A stretch of DNA of 64,000 nt from Sympetrum striolatum (GCA_947579665.1 OX388345.1:60131454-60195453), one strand, 5' to 3'; positions 23,599 to 34,914 are shown, numbered from the stretch's first letter. Notes: a model not told the origin generated them from the letters alone. Numbers and translations: made by a program.

Positions 23599-23656
23599 AG
23601 AGGATGTTAAGAATAAGGTTTAACAAATACTTTTTTCCACAGATTTATTTGCAAAA

Positions 23657-23690
23657 CGACCGGTTTCGGCACAGATCGGCCATCTTCAGG
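23657..23690 (-). ncRNA. Hammerhead-like motif, left arm of palindrome
   Basis: Exact reverse complement of the motif in the right arm: CTGAAGA, a short stem, GAAAC and GGTC in the hammerhead order, read on the minus strand. Cleavage ability is unproven. An extra U between the core and stem II departs from the ideal fold. Confidence 0.4.
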
Positions 23691-23695
23691 TTTGA

Positions 23696-23729
23696 CCTGA
23701 AGATGGCCGATCTGTGCCGAAACCGGTCG
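23696..23729 (+). ncRNA. Hammerhead-like motif, right arm of palindrome
   Basis: CTGAAGA at 23697-23703 fits CUGANGA, GAAAC lies at 23719-23723 and GGTC ends at 23728. C before the core and G after GTC can pair as the first stem I base pair, with an A-U next. The ACCGGT helix III is self-complementary, as in dimeric minimal hammerheads. Stem II is short and has an unpaired U beside the core. Confidence 0.45.
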
Positions 23730-23787
23730 TTTTGCAAATAAATCTGTGGAAAAAAGTATTTGTTAAACCTTATTCTTAACATCCTCT

Positions 23788-25685
23788 ATATTTTTCTTCA
23801 TAGAAAAAAATCAGGTCTGAAATGATTATACTCATTTTGAAGCTTCCACAGTTATAATTAACATCATTAAAATTTTCATTTACAATTTTTTCAATGGATG
23901 GTTAAATTTAACTAGATATTAATGTTTAAGGTTTTGACTGAAATGCTTACAATAATAATGATAATAAATTAATACAATAATGGAGTTTCACCAAGTGTTG
24001 GCTTCCTCAATCAATTCTGAATCCACATGTTTTAAATTAATTGAGTCATTGAAATTAGGTGAATGATTAATAAATATTCCAAGTAATTACTAAATTAATT
24101 TATGTCCGAGAAGGATGAATTCCATCCCATTATATTTCATTATAATTCATAATTCCTGTTATAATTCCCATTATATTTCATCTTACCTACTTTACCAATC
24201 TAACTAAATATTCTCCGTTTTAAAATCACTCCTATTAATAATTTCACTTAGTATTTTTATCACGAAGCTTTCATCCAGGTTCTCGATCTACGCATATCAA
24301 AATATTTTTTTATTTTGATTGCGGTGTAATGCTGCGTCCATAAATACAAAATAATCGCGTAATAGAAACAAGATACCAAGTACGCGATTAACCAGAAAAT
24401 GCATCGCTATGTAAAACGGAAATTTCCGCCTAGGGCAAGAACTGCCTTTGAAATGTCCTTTGAAATAGAGGAGCACACTTAAAATCCCTCGAAAACATCT
24501 TCCACTGTATTTACATTACCCGGAACCCGTGTCTTCAGAATTCTTATTCCGCAAGTTCAATTCCTCCTATATTATCTTGCTTGGAAATACGGAAGAGGTT
24601 TCCAAGCAGATAGAAAAATACTCGATGCTCAATCTTCCAATATCTGAATCCAATGAGCCCAGAGGATTCGCAGGAAGACGGGACCGCTGGAGGGAAGATT
24701 GGCGGGAAGCACGTTGAGGAAGCCCGGGGAATATTAGAAAAAAATCCCCGCTCAACGGATCGAATACAGAAAATGAAGAAATTCTTTCTCCCTTTGTGCG
24801 CCATGCAAAAGCGATCTGATGGCTGAAATTCCGTTCCACTGGAAGCTAAGTTTTTCCCCACGAAACTGAAAATAAAAATCTGAAATGAAATGGCGGAACA
24901 TGTGTTACTGAATAGTTCCGATGCTCGGATAATGTAGACTTAGTAATACACTAGTTTCCTTTATAAATTGACTCACTTCTACGAAAGTACTGTGGCTTTA
25001 TGAAGCAGAAATATCTAGCCCTTTTTTTCCTTCAATATCTATTTTTAGTTTTTTCCTATGAACTTCTTAACCCAATACGCCTGTAACAGCTTACAATTGA
25101 TGTGTAACTTGGATTTTAGTTGCTCTTTGTTCGTACAGCTATTATAAGAATATATATTTGAAATGATATAGTTAATAGCATAAATTAAGTTAATACGGTA
25201 CTAGTAGGATAGAAGTAAAATTCGATATTTTAAATGCAACTTGCATTTACTTAACTCGGTGATTCTGGTCTCGATATGTGATATTACAATATCTGACATT
25301 CAAAGAGCGTCGTTGTATATTTTTAAATTTTCTTAAAAAAGATAAAATTTCATTTGAGATAAAACGAGTTCATTTTAATGGTTATTTATTTTATGTGATT
25401 TGATGATTTTACGATGAATTCAAATTTTATCCGAGGAAATTAAAATTGATGGTAAGGTAGTGTAAGCAACTTCATTAACATGGATAAATAACGTATTTGC
25501 CAGTAAATTGGTTATCGGCACAGGACGTTTACTCCTGTAATGACTAGTCGCCTTTTACGTAAAGGAATTTAAACATAAAAATGTTTGAAAAACATTGCTG
25601 ATAACGTATGTATGCATTTGAAGGTATTATTTTCATGACCAATATTGACTTCAATTTTTTTGACTTAAACTGGAATCTAAATGTA
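23788..25685. other. AT-rich spacer; balanced block at 24400-24860
   Basis: The 24400-24860 stretch is more balanced and holds overlapping minus-strand frames (24544-24861, 24567-24839) with no recognised domain. Elsewhere it is AT-rich and unstructured. Confidence 0.4.
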
Positions 25686-25845
25686 TTAAGGTTTAAAATC
25701 TCCAACAGCCATCTTTGTCGGCGTTTCTTGTCTCATTCACTGGTATTCGGAGAAAACAAGAAAGGACACCGCACTATATAACTCTACTGGTGAATGAGAC
25801 GAGGAACCCCGACAAACATGGCTATTGGAGATTTTAAACCTCTAA
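25686..25845. mobile_element. Foldback MITE, copy A
   Basis: Inverted arms of about 53 bases start near TTAAGGTTTAAAATCTCC on the left and end GGAGATTTTAAACCTCTAA on the right. They share the core TTTGTCGGCGTT (left) with its counterpart AACCCCGACAAA (right) and CTCATTCAC/GTGAATGAG at the inner ends. A short unique centre contains GGAGAAAACAAGAAAGG. It has no coding capacity. The same structure recurs at 38733, 45246 and (right end only) 51942, defining a family. The outermost TTA/TAA could be the target site, but this is not resolved. Confidence 0.85.
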
Positions 25846-27098
25846 TTCCTCAACAGCTGTGTTCCAAATTTTCTTTCTTTAAACCTTCATATATGTTGAT
25901 GAAATTCCTGCTCTCACTCATAAATTATTAAAATTTTAATTTCTACCCAAACAACCACTATCTCCGATTAAATAAAATCCAACATCATTAAAATTGAAAT
26001 TTAATCGAATTCTATTATCGAGTATAAAACTAATCTAATTCCCAAGAAGTTTCCAGTTTCATGTGTTTTTCATGCAATACATCAAAGCGTGCCTGTAAAT
26101 GAGGTCGAAAAATTATTTAAACCCTCCTCAACGACTCTAATTCAATCGGAAATTACGCTGAGTGTAAATAGGGTTTGCCATGTTTTTCCATACGTCTCCG
26201 GTCCGCTGGATTTAGGGCTTGGCCTTGTCCAATTCCGGGAGAGGGATGGCGAGCAAAACGCTTCCGCCGGCTACGGAGTCGGATTTAGGATGAGAAGAAT
26301 GAAACAGTTGTAGCTGACGGAAAGAAGGAGGGGGACTTCTGGGAATAGAGAGGGCAGAGGAGGGATTTTAGGACCTTCGAGGGAAAGAAAGACGCCGGGG
26401 GAGGGAGTTTGAATCGAGAGAGGATATCCCTGGGTGTTGTGGGTGAGGCCGTTTGCTTTGATTTGTATTCGGGAGTCGGATCTCGCCCAACCCACGACGG
26501 CTTTGGTCATACAGGACTCCATTCTATATCTGCTCCCTCTTCCGCATCCACGTGAACTTTCTAAACCCGGGAATCTTCCGTGTCCACCGAGAGGAGAGTT
26601 CTAAACTACGACATAGATCTTCCTTAGCGGGTCTTCTTGCTCTAGCTGTTGGGTGCTTTTCAGAGTGAAACTGCTATCTTTTGTGCGGCGCTTAGAAAGG
26701 AAGGGGTTTTCCTGGAATTTATGTTTATAGCGTGCTTTTTGAGGGAGGAATGTCTCCCCAGACTATGGTTATCTGATGCATGGAGCGTCGCTCTTGGATA
26801 CTGCACTGTTTAAACACGAATCTCAGATGAGAATTTTAACGAAAAGGCAGGGAATGGTAAAGCTAATCTCGTTAATTGCCAGGTCCTTATTTTAAGGACA
26901 ATGTGATGATGGAAACTGTTTTATTATGAGTATCCTTGTTGTCTTGGTTTGCTTTACCTGTAGTTATGAGTGGCTTAAGCTAAAACAAAATTTAAATAAG
27001 TAGTTTACTCACATACGCTTATCTTTGTAAAGGGCCCCGTTAATAAACTCTATTCAATTCTGTAATCAACCATTTCCTGCCGTACTTCGTGGAATGGC
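25846..27098. other. Spacer; GC-richer block at 26050-26800
   Basis: The first 35 bases resemble the right flank of MITE copy B and the inverted left flank of copy C. About 26180-26660 is balanced to GC-rich with CpG; the frames at 26089-26313 (+) and 26271-26522 (-) overlap there and lack a domain. No gene is supported. Confidence 0.35.
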
Positions 27099-27099
27099 A

Positions 27100-27179
27100 T
27101 AGTGAAATAAAGAAACACAGTCGGTAATTTCCGCAAAATATTGTGTGGAAATAACCAAGTGTGTTTCTTTATTTCATTA
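27100..27179. repeat. 80-bp foldback repeat
   Basis: TAGTGAAATAAAGAAACACA at 27100-27119 is matched by its near-exact reverse complement at 27160-27179 (19 of 20). The inner segments GGTAATTTCC and GGAAATAACC also pair. The whole forms one hairpin with a small loop. It is probably a short MITE or a satellite-like foldback; no second copy was found in the window. Confidence 0.7.
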
Positions 27180-27699
27180 GTTAACTAACGCTTCGATCTA
27201 TCGCTACGTAGGCTGTTTTAAAATGCTTTGTTGCTACGTAGCTATTTAAACATCAATGAATCTAACCATTATTTCTTTCTGTCACTCATTTAGTGCATAC
27301 AATCCCAATTTTTAGTAGCCCTAGATAAGGCGATTATATAAATATTATCTTAAATAATCAAGATATTATTTTCATGGAGGTCGATTACTGAACAAGTTTT
27401 AAGTTTGGGTTAGATTTTAATCAGTATGTAAGGATTCTCATTATGCGGCTCTATATTTAGGATTGTACAAATAATGCATTTTTCAATGAATAAAATGCTG
27501 TGTTTAATGGGTTACGAAGTAAGATAAATATCCTACCGTAAATTGCACCTCCAGATATTTCTCAATCATAGTTACTTTTTCATTCACATAAATGCGGAAG
27601 GTACAATCCTCACCTAAAACCAGCTTTAACTTTTAACGCATCTGCGAATAAGCACCGCAATTTACATGATCTCTTACATTGAGAATGACTTACATCCAA
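27180..27699. other. AT-rich spacer
   Basis: Nothing recognised. Confidence 0.45.
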
Positions 27700-28420
27700 A
27701 ATTCTTTAATAAGCCAAAGCCATGTTCTTCCCGCGCCGTATTTTTTCATCGCCCTTTAATGGATATCCGTATAAGAAAATCTATATTTTCATTTCTTTTT
27801 TCGAGAAAAACACTTTGCCCTTTAAAAGCCCTCATGTGAACTTTTATAAGTCCCCTTCCGTAATGATTCCTCATATTACCATGTAATCCGCGGCCGAAAA
27901 CATACGCCCGCCATTGGGCGCCCCTCAAAAAATTTGCATAACACAAGGAGAGAGAATAATATATCGCAATGGCATTTAATCAAGTCCCGCGCTTGTCCGT
28001 TTCCTCTTTCAAAATAAGCTGTTGAATATGTTTTATTCATCGCAATCAGCGTCCGTTTAATGTATTTCGCCGGGCCGCTAATTCGCGTTCTCCCCGGGCA
28101 ATGTTTTGTACTGCATGTTTTCCGCGCAGCTCCCCCGCGCCATCTATCGACGGCCGTCGATACCCACCCGCAAGCCAAAAATAAAAGAAATACACATCGA
28201 ACCGGAGTAATCGATTAATCGCAAAACCCTTTTAACCCGCTATTATTCTACGCCCGCCCTTCGTTGCTCCGCCGTTCGTTCTCCGGCCCTCCATTTACAT
28301 CTTCGCCCTCTTCAGCGCCCCCGGAATTCCTCCCGACTTCCGCCGCCTTCATCGGCCACTCCTTCCGTCGTCCCTTCCTTCGCCCGAATTTCGTGAGGAC
28401 GAAAGCATAAGAAGGAACCT
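27700..28420. promoter_or_regulatory. Candidate cis-regulatory block
   Basis: Balanced sequence with clustered CpG and AT cores in GC context, for example ATGGCATTTAATCAAGTCC near 27970, CGTTTAATGTATTTCGCC near 28052 and GGGCCGCTAATTCGCG near 28073. A C-rich stretch follows to 28400. Minus-strand frames (27746-27946, 27876-28178) have no recognised domain. The pattern resembles insect conserved enhancers; inferred only. Confidence 0.35.
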
Positions 28421-29330
28421 TATTCTATTGTTCGGTTGCATTTTCATGGTATGTTAGAAGGTAGAGGGGTTATGCTAGGACCTTATTTTATCTGCATCCA
28501 ATCTAACTCAAATTTCAACAAAAATGCATACCATATACGTAAAGTATGTCGAATATTAAAAGTGACGAGTATCATTTAACTAGTTATTCCCATTTTTGAA
28601 TGAGAATCTCATAATTTTTTTTATTTCCCTATCCAGTGAGATTTTATCGGTTGTTTTCTAGCTCCCCTTAATCATGTTATTCATTTAATAAAGCCTTTGC
28701 AATCACGAAAACCTTCTTTTCTTGTTTATAATGGAAGCAAAGATAAAATTTTACTTTATAGTTATGTTTCTGTTGTTAGTTAAAATTTTTGAGTTATTTA
28801 AGAAGTTGATAACTGTTGGGGCACATGTCGTTCATGATAATTGTGTCTGCGTTAACTCAAGTTTGAACTGGTCCATGGTTTCAAAATTCTTATCATGTCA
28901 TACATTAAATATTACACCATTGCACAATAACAGAACTGCTGATATTTTTAAGCATTACATTTTCTAAGTATTTTTACTCTTATCTGTATTATTTCATGCA
29001 TTAAAGTTTGATAGTAATAATATCCAGGTGTTTTTGGCCGTATTTTTTGGACGCAGAGAGTTGACTGATAATATGGCAGCGTCTTTTTTATTACAATTGA
29101 CCAAGGAAATATAACTGCATCGCCGATCCGTCAAAGAGCCGTTTATTTCCAAATATCATTAATAATCCTTTTCAGGTTCTATATACAATATAGTACAATT
29201 AAACAAGGATAGATAGCCATCTACTTCATTCCTAATTAAGGTGGCACTGTGCTTTAATCGCACAGTTGTTTTGCTGTGGCTTTATTAAATTTTCGTTTCA
29301 ATAATTATTTTTAAATTTATGCTACCGATT
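28421..29330. other. AT-rich spacer
   Basis: No repeats or domains. The frame at 28722-28967 is short and hydrophobic because of T-rich composition. Confidence 0.45.
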
Positions 29331-30148
29331 AACGGATGGAATTCATGAAAATGCCAGTTCTTCGGTTTTCCAGTAGTTTGTTTTTCTCTTCCCATCCCTA
29401 CTTTCTCCCTTTCCCTTTTATTGTGCACGCTTCGTGCTACACTCTCGACTCCTCCTCTTTCCTCATACTAGTATTCCGTTCCTTCCATTCATTCCTTTCA
29501 TTCCGCCATTGGATCTTCCACCATCGCCTTAGGGGTTTTTGTAATCTCTACCATCTATGGAGCTTCATTGTGTCCGGGTCACTCCTGGTCCATCCTAAGC
29601 CCCCCACTCTTATCTCCCGACACGTGACTTCGGTTTCCGAGCTCCTTTCCCTAGGATTTCGCTCCCGAACCCTTTGTTCTTTTTTCTCCCATAGAGGCCG
29701 TCGTGACTGGTCGGGTCCACCACAATACGTGTCACGAGTGGGCGTATTCGTGTTGATTCACCTTCTCATCTTTTCGCATGGAGTGGCGGCCGCCATAAAG
29801 TCAGCCTACTTGCGGATTGCTCTTCCATAATGAAAGCACTCCGTGGTTTTGCGCGGAAACGCTGCAGGAATTGAGCGATTAAGATAACGGGAGAGGAAAT
29901 GGACGAGGCTTCCATAAATTGGCGACGGACGGAGTAGTTTACCCGAGGCGTTTATTCGGACCGAGTTATCGTATTTTTGCAAGGCCCTGTTCGATTCCTC
30001 TGCGAATTGATAATCGGCAGGAATCTTCGCTTGAGATGAGGTCGATGTTTCAAATTTTAAATCAATTAGTAACTCAAAAGTCTGATGTGGCCAACACACG
30101 ACTTTCTCCGTATTTATTGAAAACAGAAGCCTATGCCGGTAATATATA
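29331..30148. other. Pyrimidine-rich to balanced block, no gene supported
   Basis: The frame 29336-29830 (164 residues, plus) is Ser/Phe/Leu-rich as expected from the C/T-rich top strand. It overlaps the end of a minus-strand frame of 178 residues (29806-30342) that itself runs into a tandem repeat. Neither shows a domain. I do not call either. Confidence 0.4.
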
Positions 30149-30770
30149 AATAACTCCAAAACAATGAGTGTTACAAGAAAATTTTTCATACAACATTTGT
30201 AGTAAAATACATTATCTATAACTTTGGTACATAATTTTATATACCTACATTGCATTCTGACAGAGATATGTATGAAAAACTTCCATTTCTGGATAAACAA
30301 CAACTTCCGGTTAAACATTATTGAAATATAACTCCTAAACAATCAGTGTTACGAAAAAATGTTTCATGCAAAATTTGTAGTAAAGCACATTTTCTACATC
30401 TTTTGTTTGCAATTGTATATACCTACATTGCTTTCTTACAGAGATTTTTAAGAAACGAAATTTTGTTCCGGATAAACCACAACTTCCGGTTAAGCGATTT
30501 TCACCAAAAACTAATCAACTCTTGGCATTGTTAGGAAAATACTAAATATGAATTTTGAAAATGATCGAATAATAACTTTTTAAGATAGAGCGCCCACAAA
30601 CTTTTTTACCACAGACAGACATACAGACAGACATGTTCGGGAAAATATTGAAAATGAGCTCTATGGGCCCCAAAACATCTATTTCCGTCAAAATCTGGAG
30701 GTCGAATTTTTTAGCGAATACAATACTATCTCTATACTACGTATAGGGATAGTACTCTATTGTACAAGTT
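30149..30770 (+). repeat. Interspersed repeat with an internal 178-bp duplication
   Basis: Two diverged units lie head to tail. Unit 1 starts at about 30149 (AATAACTCCAAAACAATGAG) and unit 2 about 178 bases later (ATAACTCCTAAACAATCAG). Each ends with CAACTTCCGGTTAA. The second continues into an (ACAGAC)n-like patch at 30608-30632 and a segment ending in an imperfect 31-base palindrome at 30724-30754. I remember similar blocks from other arthropod assemblies but cannot search here. No coding capacity. Confidence 0.65.
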
Positions 30771-30814
30771 TCTGAATTATATTGTGCAAATGATGTTAGG
30801 AAAGAATTGAATTT

Positions 30815-30905
30815 GCAGATGAAAGTGTGCTGCTTAAACCAAAGCTATACCTGCCCGGAAAGTGGAAGACCTGGGTTCGATTCCCAGCCAAGTCGCTATT
30901 TTTCA
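30815..30905 (+). repeat. tRNA-like fragment
   Basis: A strong B box with its stem (CCTGGGTTCGATTCCCAG near 30870) is preceded by a weak A-box region. No acceptor stem or regular anticodon arm forms. It lies directly after the interspersed repeat and may be a SINE head fragment. Confidence 0.4.
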
Positions 30906-31420
30906 CCTCTGTATAACTTTGGTTTACATAGTGCAAGTTCGTTTGTTACAGTAAATTGTTTCGTTTGATGGAATTCCACGAAGTATGACTGAAGCAGGTT
31001 AGTTTAATTAGTATTCCATTAAATATCAATTTATCATATGACAATAAACGAAGAATGGAGTAAAAATTTGGTTAATTTCCGTAGCGTTTTAATTGAGTTC
31101 AATATTTGTTGCTATTTTAATTTTTGAATTGTAAATCGTGTTTCAATGTTAAAGCGACACTCTCTTGAAGTACGCTGTACGTTTCGATTTTTAAACGAGA
31201 CGAGAAATAACAGTGCATATTGATTTCCAGACCATATTTTCCGTGTATCAGGGATTTCAAGTATCAATTAGCATGGAATAAAATTGCCTGCGTCCTTTTT
31301 GAGTGTTTGTCGTATAAAATGAAATGTAAAACATTATGTCCACAGACAACTATATTTACAGTACAGAGATATTAAATTGAAGATCAGCTGAACCTTCGCA
31401 CAGCTCTTAATTGATCTTCG

Positions 31421-31615
31421 CTTGTAAAATATTATGAAAATTACTGTAGGAGAGGAGTGGTTTAGGTATTATTATGCTGAAATTATTATGAGTATAAATA
31501 GTTAATTCATTCATAAGTTGGTTTTCTTTCATGTTCAATTGTAAAATATCATGGAATTACTATAGAAAATGAGCGTGTTTGGTGTTATTATATTGGAATT
31601 ATTTACTCTGTTATA
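31421..31615. repeat. Old tandem duplication, about 117-bp unit
   Basis: CTTGTAAAATATTATGAAAA at about 31421 and ATTGTAAAATATCATGGAAT at about 31538 begin two units that stay alignable for about 70 bases, including the GTATTATTATGCTGAAATTATT and GTTATTATATTGGAATTATT parts. Divergence indicates age. No function is evident. Confidence 0.55.
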
Positions 31616-32280
31616 ATTTTTTCGCTCACATTTCAAGATTATTAAGATTAATTTCCCAACGTCTAGTAAATTTGGCTTGCATGTTGAATAAGAACATATA
31701 CTTTGGCAGTCATTATAAAATCATTGTAAGAAACTTTCGGTTGCGCAAGTAAATACTATTGAGAATATTATACCAATAAGTAATTTTCTTTTTCGACTAG
31801 GTTTATTACTTTATTTTTATATCTTTAGCTCCTCGAGTATCCAATTTATATCGCTTGAAAAATAAACCGTATTTTTACGCTATCTGATGTTCTTCGCATA
31901 TTCCTCATCCTTCATATTTATAAATTTAATGGAAACAGAGATTGTTTTCAAGCATCGAGCCAAGGACGATGAATATCAGTCGAAGAAAACAAAATCGGTT
32001 TTATTGCCTCATTATATAAAATGATCTGGTTTCGAATATCGTATTATAGCGTCATTATGATTTAAGCCCCGTCTCCTTCCTAGAACCGAGGCAATTTTTC
32101 TCAATTTTCAATACTCCATGCCCGATAATCTTCCAATAAATTCCTCAGGATCTTTGGAGGGGATTTATCATCGTCGAACCATGCATTCACGCCTCCATGG
32201 CCACGGGTGAATTGCCCCGGCCATGATTCATCGTTCTTTTTAATTCATAAAACAAACGGAATCCTTCCCACTTCGCCCGA
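31616..32280. promoter_or_regulatory. Spacer with candidate cis-regulatory block (31870-32280)
   Basis: After AT-rich DNA, 31970-32260 is balanced and non-repetitive. It has CATTATGATTTAAGCCCC near 32050, TCTTCCAATAAATTCC near 32130, and a CCATGGCCACGGGTGAATTG segment near 32197. No coding signal was seen. The enhancer role is inferred from composition. Confidence 0.28.
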
Positions 32281-32834
32281 GAGGGGGCAGCACCTCACCC
32301 CTCCTTCGTCAACCTTTGGCTTTCTTCCTCAAAAACCATATATAATCCCTTTTTCATTTCCTCCCTAAGAAAGTGTTGCTTATCTCCTCTCCGCCAATAG
32401 AGACACTTCCTCCCCCTTCCCACTATTTAACACCGTGTATCAGAGTCCATAAAGAGCGCTCCTATCTGTTACTCTATCGCATTGGACCAGTCGACCCTTT
32501 TCTTCCTCCTCCACATCCATTTCATCCTTTGTTTTCAGTTTCTCGCTCCCTCTTGGGGTTCGTTTTCCTTTCATTATCTCTTTCATCGCACAATCTCACT
32601 GTTTCCAGCGCTTTTAGGTACTGAATGTCCCAGGATAACGCTCTTTAAAAAGGTTTGCTCGAAATTTCAGCGTAACAATCCTCTCATTCCTATTGTAATC
32701 TTAGAGTCCATTTGTTAATTTCATTTGATAAAAGTAACTATAAATTCCAATTGATTTTTAAGACGAAATAAATATTTTTTAAAGGGTTATAATTAATTAG
32801 CTATGGCGATACTTGGTGGAACTTATCCAAGATT
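32281..32834. other. Pyrimidine-rich spacer
   Basis: C/T-rich top strand to about 32620 gives overlapping open frames (32373-32624, 32482-32718) without domains; then AT-rich. Confidence 0.4.
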
Positions 32835-33024
32835 AGTTCAATGAATAACGAAGTGACACAGTCCACAGAAAAAAAGAAAGAAAACTAACTGAAGAAATTG
32901 TATCTAGGAAAACACGACCGGATTCGTGAAACTACCTGAAGATGAAGTATTATCCTCAAAACCAGTCGTATTTTCTCAAATAAATTTTCTGTGGACGAAG
33001 TCAGATTGTGTTTTTCATTGAACT
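32835..33024. mobile_element. Diverged 190-bp inverted repeat with hammerhead-like motif
   Basis: The outer arms match as AGTTCAATGA at 32835-32844 and TCATTGAACT at 33015-33024. TCCACAGAAAA pairs with TTTTCTGTGGA, and GAAAACACGACCGG pairs with CCAGTCGTATTTTC, with mismatches and small gaps. CTGAAGA (32936-32942) followed by AAAACCAGTC (to 32968) is a decayed version of the hammerhead-like motif in the 23.6-kb palindrome. Overall length is almost the same (190 versus 189). It looks like an old member of the same class. Confidence 0.7.
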
Positions 33025-34914
33025 GATCCTTTTAAAAGAAGATGTTATTCATTTTATTATTCATCGTCAGATGCGTAATTCTATATTCGTGATGTTTTTA
33101 GGCTTTTGCGTGGACACAAAAGAGTTCGTTGCATTTACCAAAAACGATACTTATAAATAATAATAAGTCACTCGCGATTATTTACATTATTGGAAATTTA
33201 CTAGGAAATAGTTAAGAGCTAGGTTAATTTGCAAAGATATATAGCCGATGATTATTTATTCAGCTGAAAAAATCATGAAAGCAATGAAAAAATATACAAT
33301 AGTATAGTATTTATATGGACAGACATGTAAGACATAAACGCAAAGTAACAGCATAAGAAAAATCATAGAAGCATCAAATGTGAAGATTTATTACGGATTT
33401 AAAAAGATTTGCAGAAATGAACGTTCATAGATGTATTGTTCAAAAAATTATCCAAATATCTTTAAATTTTAGATTACCACATTGTATCTTTAGAAAGGTT
33501 TATGTTTTTTTTAATTTCACATCAGTGAGTTAAAAATTACACTAAAAGCATCAAACTCCTTGATCATCTCTCCTTGATGATGCTGCGGAGAAAAATCTCC
33601 CTGTTTCCCCTGAAAAATTCCATCCCCAAAGAAAAAAGGCAAATCGTCAATTCTAATTCATCTGCTTAACATCCTTAAGATAACTTTTCCTCGGTCTTCC
33701 ATCGAATCCCAAATTCCTTTCCCTTTTAAGGATTTTAAGGGTACACTTCGTAGGGAGTTTTTCAAACAATTAGTTCTCCAGCGTTTAATTCATCACTCGG
33801 TCCATTCCGCTCGTACTTTATTAGGCGCTCTTTCTGCCTTCCCTCTATTTCTCTATTCACCCCATTAATTCCCTTCATAATATTTGCCTCTCTCCCTCAC
33901 TCATCTTCGGCAAGCACTTCGACGAATTTCTTCTTTCTCTGCGAAACAGAGGATCTTTCAAAACTTCCCTTTACTCCTAATTCCGCCTTCGCTAATCTCC
34001 GCAAAGTCTCTCTCCTTAATGCTTTCCCCCATGTAATGTATCTCGAGCAGCCGCAATACATTTCAGACTTTCCATTAGAGATTCCTTCTCCGGGGAAACC
34101 CGCTGATTCGTCGCCGTTTTAAAGGGAAACTGATGGAAACACTTTTGCGTTCCAACCGCTAGAGTTTTGGGGGCGCTTTCTCACGCGAAACAATGCTCAA
34201 AGACCTCACTTTCACTCGCACAAATCTAAACCCAAGTGAGCAACTCACCCACGAAAAGGAAAAATCGAAATTTTTCTCTTAATAGCAAGACCGAAGCCTC
34301 TCTTAAGTCGTTAAATCTTCCCCAAGTTGACTCTCCAGTCCATTTGTGGTTTGTGTAGAGATAAATGTACCTTTTTCTTTGTTATCATGTTTAAAATAAT
34401 CCGTAAAACTAAGCCAACGTTATATCTTTTACAATGCAATGGAACATTGTTTAAGTGGATTTTTTTCGTTTATGGGTTTTGGTATAAGATAAGTGAAATA
34501 GGATATTTCCTTTACTTTTGTCTCATTCTGCTGCTTGGCTATATTGTTATGCAAGGTATGAATTATGTAATTACATTATCTTGGTCAATCTTTACCTAAT
34601 TCTTTTTGTTAAGTATTTTGTATCATATTAATTTATCTCTAAATTTATTTGTATTATTATTGTATGATTTCTTTATTATACTATTTATTAACATAGTAAA
34701 CATGGTAAAGATAACAGGAAAAATAGTACTACTTTATAAGGAGTAATTCCAATGTAATTAAGTGAATATACGTTGATAAGTATCTCAGATTGGTGGATAC
34801 AAGTTTACAGTTATAATGCGATGAAAAATTGTAGATTAACATCATTTCATAATTTTAAAATCAAGTTATAAAATCAAGGTGAGAATTGAGGGGATATGTG
34901 AATGGTTTGTTTGA
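33025..34914. other. Spacer; pyrimidine-rich block at 33580-34330
   Basis: AT-rich to about 33540, then C/T-rich and balanced to about 34330, then AT-rich. The frame at 34327-34599 is hydrophobic and unrecognised. No repeats seen. Confidence 0.4.

Larger units (their letters stand above)
23599..23787. mobile_element. Perfect 189-bp palindrome carrying two hammerhead-like motifs
   Basis: The arms 23599-23691 and 23695-23787 are 93 bp each and exact reverse complements by base-by-base reading, with a 3-base loop TTG. Complementarity stops abruptly at both outer ends. Each arm contains CTGAAGA, then a GGC/GCC stem region, then GAAACCGGTC, the hammerhead-like order seen after the Penelope-like frame at 5407. 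It also carries an AATAAAT-containing stretch. This suggests a head-to-head pair of retroelement terminal repeats, or a foldback non-autonomous element derived from one. Perfect arms imply a recent origin or gene conversion between arms. No target duplication is obvious. Confidence 0.85.

Noticed and set aside
29806..30342. Longest non-transposon open frame (178 residues, minus)
   Set aside because: It runs through the interspersed repeat's first unit into unrelated sequence, has no recognised domain, and has composition typical of chance frames.
30815..30905. Possible functional tRNA gene on the plus strand
   Set aside because: Only the T arm is good; the acceptor and D arms cannot be formed.
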